Assembly (NCBI GenBank): GCA_003506095.1
Contig: DNWZ01000183.1
Span: 1-9,302, forward strand
Direction: 5' to 3'
DNA from: Planctomycetaceae bacterium
Lineage (GTDB): Bacteria > Planctomycetota > Planctomycetia > Pirellulales > Pirellulaceae
Length of the DNA: 9,302 nt
A model generated the notes under the pieces. That model worked only from the letters and a program-made list of their open reading frames with translations, had not been told where the DNA came from and made no database searches. The position numbers were made by a program, and so were the translations under genes. This document shows positions 7,072-9,302 of the stretch, one piece after another (the stretch's first letter is position 1; the number at the start of each line of letters is the position of its first letter).

Positions 7072-8262
7072 CTACAACATTCGCATTAGCGCGTTAGCAA
7101 GCCTTTGGTATTGTTCCAAATCGTTATAAGCCTGAGCCGATATACGCAAGCAAGATTTTTCTTCGCCGAGTTGGAAGACCGGCACTTCGATCCGAAACTC
7201 GGTGAACAATCTTTTCTTCAGCGTTTCTGTCTCAGCGGCTGATCGATTCTGCGGATTGGGCAGCAGGATCGAAGCTAAACTGCCAAGCATCGCTTCGGGT
7301 GCTGGTGCGTCGATTCCAAGACGATCGAGCAGTAGTCGTCGCCCCGCAGTGGCGAGACCGCGATTGTGATTCATTAACGCGTCCAAACCGCGGGGCATCA
7401 GCGTGCTGACAAAATCGATCGCATCGGGTACCACCAAGATCGGAGTCGGATCAAACGTACCGACCCAATTAAACTCCGCTTGAAAACGCGTCTCGCCATA
7501 TCGATCGGTATTGGCACCGTGGCTGATCGTCGTCGGATGCACCTCCGCTTGCCACTGCGGATTAACATATAAGAACGCCGATGTCTTGGGGCCACAAAGC
7601 CATTTATGATGATTGGCGGTGTAATAATCAGCATCAATCTTATCGAGGTCAACGACCACCATGCCCGGTCCATGCGCCCCGTCGACCATCACGCGAATAC
7701 CACGTGAATGACAAAGTTCGCAAATCTGTTCGACCGGGAACACCAATCCGGTCGGACTCGTGACGTGGTCAACCAAGACCATGCGGGTTCGATCGGTCAG
7801 CACGCGAGCGATCGCGTCGATCACGTCGGTCGGCCCGTCCAGTGGAAACGGGACATCCGCCACGACCACCGATGCGCCGGAGCGACCGGCGGCATAACGG
7901 ACCGCATTGTTACACGCGTTGTACCCATGGCTGGTAATCACCACTTCGTCACCGGTCCGCAGCGAAAACGATTGTAATACCGCGTTGACACCTTCGGTCG
8001 CATTTCGCACCATCACGATATCTTTCGGCGGTGCATTCACCAGTTTACCAACCACCGAGCGAACCGCATCGATCCGGGGCAAAAGCGTTCGTTCAGGTCC
8101 CAAAAACTCAATCGGGTCACGCTCCAAACGAAGCGTCCACTGCCGCTGGGCGTCCAGCACACGTGTTGGTGTTGCTCCAAATGAACCATGATTTAAAAAA
8201 TCAACTTCGGGATTCAAGCCCCAAAGTTCGCGATAACGGCTATGCACGATAACACCAGGCAA
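7072..8262 (-). CDS. Class-V PLP-dependent aminotransferase, isopenicillin-N epimerase (CefD)-like
   Basis: A 396-residue cytoplasmic enzyme with the fold-type I PLP layout of the CefD/cysteine-desulfurase family. Seen in order: LNHGSFGATP (23-32) at the N-terminal substrate loop; VRNATEGVN (85-93), the phosphate-binding turn; DHVTSPTGLVFP (165-176); VDGAHGPG (193-200), with Asp194 contacting the PLP ring nitrogen and His197 beside it; NHHKWLCGPKTSAFLYV (217-233), with Lys220 as the Schiff-base lysine; and LRIS (372-375), with Arg373 binding a carboxylate. The reaction could be racemisation, lyase or transaminase chemistry; no desulfurase Cys loop is evident. Penicillin synthesis is not implied, since no pathway genes are nearby. 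No ATG lies in frame near the start: translation must begin at TTG (8262) or GTG (8247), after an in-frame TAA just upstream. It appears monocistronic. Confidence 0.9.
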   Translation of the reverse strand: MPGVIVHSRYRELWGLNPEVDFLNHGSFGATPTRVLDAQRQWTLRLERDPIEFLGPERTLLPRIDAVRSVVGKLVNAPPKDIVMVRNATEGVNAVLQSFSLRTGDEVVITSHGYNACNNAVRYAAGRSGASVVVADVPFPLDGPTDVIDAIARVLTDRTRMVLVDHVTSPTGLVFPVEQICELCHSRGIRVMVDGAHGPGMVVVDLDKIDADYYTANHHKWLCGPKTSAFLYVNPQWQAEVHPTTISHGANTDRYGETRFQAEFNWVGTFDPTPILVVPDAIDFVSTLMPRGLDALMNHNRGLATAGRRLLLDRLGIDAPAPEAMLGSLASILLPNPQNRSAAETETLKKRLFTEFRIEVPVFQLGEEKSCLRISAQAYNDLEQYQRLANALMRML

Positions 8263-8334
8263 GTGACAACTTTATTCGACAGCATTTTCATGTTAACGTT
8301 TTTACAAAAATCGACGCACGCCCCCTGAGAAGAA

Positions 8335-8787
8335 ATGGTTCAACTTTCACCTCGTTGGTTAACCCTGGTCCTGAAGGTTGTCGGGGCTGTGACCATGACC
8401 GCCTTTGCCGCTGCGATCATGCCACAGGCGTGGATTGTCAGCCTTGCGACTTGGCTTGGCTTTGACCCTTTCCCGTCCGCACCGCTGACATTCTACCTGG
8501 CAAGAAACCTTTCGCTGATGTACGGATTCATCGGAATGCTGGTCCTGTGGATCGCGACCCACATCGATCAATATCGCTCCCTTGTCCGTCCGTTCGCATA
8601 TGCCACGACCCTGTTCGGCATCTCGCAAGCAATCGTCGACGCTCAAGCAGCGATGCCGTTTTGGTGGACCGCATTCGAATCAGTGTCAACTATCTTTGGC
8701 GGCATCATGATCGCGTGGCTTGACCATGTAACGCCGAAGGAATCATCCGCCACATCGGATTCGCCATCATCCGGTTCATCGATGTAA
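8335..8787 (+). CDS. Small four-helix membrane protein of unknown function
   Basis: A 150-residue protein that I do not recognise by name. Four hydrophobic segments stand out: about 9-29, 52-75, 84-104 and 108-128. A conserved-looking stretch, YLARNLSLMYGFIGML (54-69), starts the second helix and contains a charged Arg57 near the membrane face; DQYRSLVRPF follows it on the loop. The C-terminal 20 residues are Ser/Thr/Pro-rich (SSATSDSPSSGSSM) and probably disordered. With an even number of helices both ends should be on the same side of the membrane. GAGAAG lies two bases before the ATG, too close to be ideal. The gene is divergent from the aminotransferase (72-bp spacer) and converges on tex with a 2-bp gap, so no shared operon hints at its role. 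Confidence 0.8.
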   Translation: MVQLSPRWLTLVLKVVGAVTMTAFAAAIMPQAWIVSLATWLGFDPFPSAPLTFYLARNLSLMYGFIGMLVLWIATHIDQYRSLVRPFAYATTLFGISQAIVDAQAAMPFWWTAFESVSTIFGGIMIAWLDHVTPKESSATSDSPSSGSSM

Positions 8788-8789
8788 AC

Positions 8790-9302
8790 TTATGTGAATT
8801 TACGCGTCACCGAAATTCGTTTTCTCGGAATATCAACTTCCAAGACTTTCACCTTCACAACATCGCCCACCGCCACGATCTCGCTCGGGTCGCTGACATA
8901 TTGATCGGCAAGTTGGGAGATATGAATCAAGCCATCTTGGTGAACGCCAAGGTCGATGAACGCTCCGAAGTGCGTGACGTTGGTAATCACCCCTTCAAGA
9001 ACCAGTCCCGGCTTGAGGTCTTCGATACAACCGATCGCATCATCGAACTGGACCGCACGAAACTCGCTGCGCGGATCGCGTCCCGGTTTACCAAGTTCCG
9101 TGATGATGTCGATGATGGTTGGAATCCCATACGGACCATCGACATAATCCTCGGGCTTTAATTTAGAACTCAGCGTGCCATTGCCCACCAAGGCTTTGGT
9201 ATTCGCACCGAGCGTTTTCGCCATACGATCGACGATGGGGTAACATTCCGGATGAACCGCAGAGTTGTCCAGCGGTTGGTTGCCGTCGCGAATCCTTAAG
9301 AA
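8790..9302 (-). CDS. tex: Tex, transcription accessory/S1 RNA-binding protein, C-terminal 170 residues (5' end beyond right edge)
   Basis: Tex is a cytoplasmic nucleic-acid-binding protein that affects transcription and RNA handling. The visible part reads FLRIRDGNQPLDNSAVHPE near the edge, the stretch after the helix-hairpin-helix region in Tex proteins, then YGIPTIIDIITELGKPGRDPR (visible residues about 58-78), a strong Tex signature. The S1 domain covers about 96-167: LKPGLVLEGVITNVTHFGAF, DLGVHQDGLIHISQL and VGDVVKVKVLEVD. The reading frame is open to the window edge, so the ATG at 9224 is an internal Met, not the start. The protein ends within a few residues of the S1 domain, with no basic C-terminal tail of the kind many homologues carry. 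Its stop is 2 bp from the converging membrane-protein stop. Confidence 0.94.
   Translation of the reverse strand, partial: FLRIRDGNQPLDNSAVHPECYPIVDRMAKTLGANTKALVGNGTLSSKLKPEDYVDGPYGIPTIIDIITELGKPGRDPRSEFRAVQFDDAIGCIEDLKPGLVLEGVITNVTHFGAFIDLGVHQDGLIHISQLADQYVSDPSEIVAVGDVVKVKVLEVDIPRKRISVTRKFT

Noticed and set aside
7072..8262. Beta-lactam biosynthesis because of similarity to isopenicillin-N epimerase
   Set aside because: There are no synthetase or oxygenase genes nearby, and the CefD-like family covers many unrelated reactions.

Overview
The window looks like ordinary chromosome from a planctomycete, most likely the Pirellulaceae (Rhodopirellula and relatives). This rests on gene content: a DUF1549/DUF1553 protein paired with a Tat-exported DUF1501 protein (families greatly expanded in Planctomycetes), a secreted DUF6807 protein, a large B12-dependent ribonucleotide reductase, weak Shine-Dalgarno sequences, and mostly single genes or pairs instead of long operons. 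No RNA gene, CRISPR array, insertion sequence, phage gene or recognisable defence system was seen.

Layout. Positions 1-2009 (minus) hold the N-terminal 669 residues of nrdJ, an adenosylcobalamin-dependent class II ribonucleotide reductase, cut by the left edge. Positions 2010-2508 have no gene. They hold a possible nrdJ promoter, a leader of roughly 275 nt rich in inverted repeats (including three TCCGGA/T hexamers 11-12 bp apart), a perfect 16-bp palindrome, and hairpins after the next gene. Positions 2509-3537 (minus) encode a secreted DUF6807 ('PmoA-like') protein. A divergent spacer of about 220 bp separates it from a two-gene plus-strand unit, DUF1549/DUF1553 (3763-5727) then DUF1501 (5770-7059). 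Facing that unit, 12 bp away, is a class-V PLP aminotransferase (7072-8262, minus). It is followed by a small four-helix membrane protein (8335-8787, plus). The right edge carries the C-terminal 170 residues of Tex (8790-9302, minus), whose stop codon is 2 bp from that of the membrane protein.

How the parts fit. nrdJ (deoxynucleotide supply) and tex (nucleic-acid binding) are housekeeping genes at the two ends. The middle encodes cell-envelope proteins: a Sec-type DUF1549 protein with a CxxCH motif, its Tat-exported DUF1501 partner with an alkaline-phosphatase-like fold, and, divergently, the secreted DUF6807 protein. They may be co-regulated from the shared spacer, but substrates are unknown. 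I see no clearly new multi-gene system. The least explained parts are the structured nrdJ upstream region and the DUF1549/DUF1501 pair.
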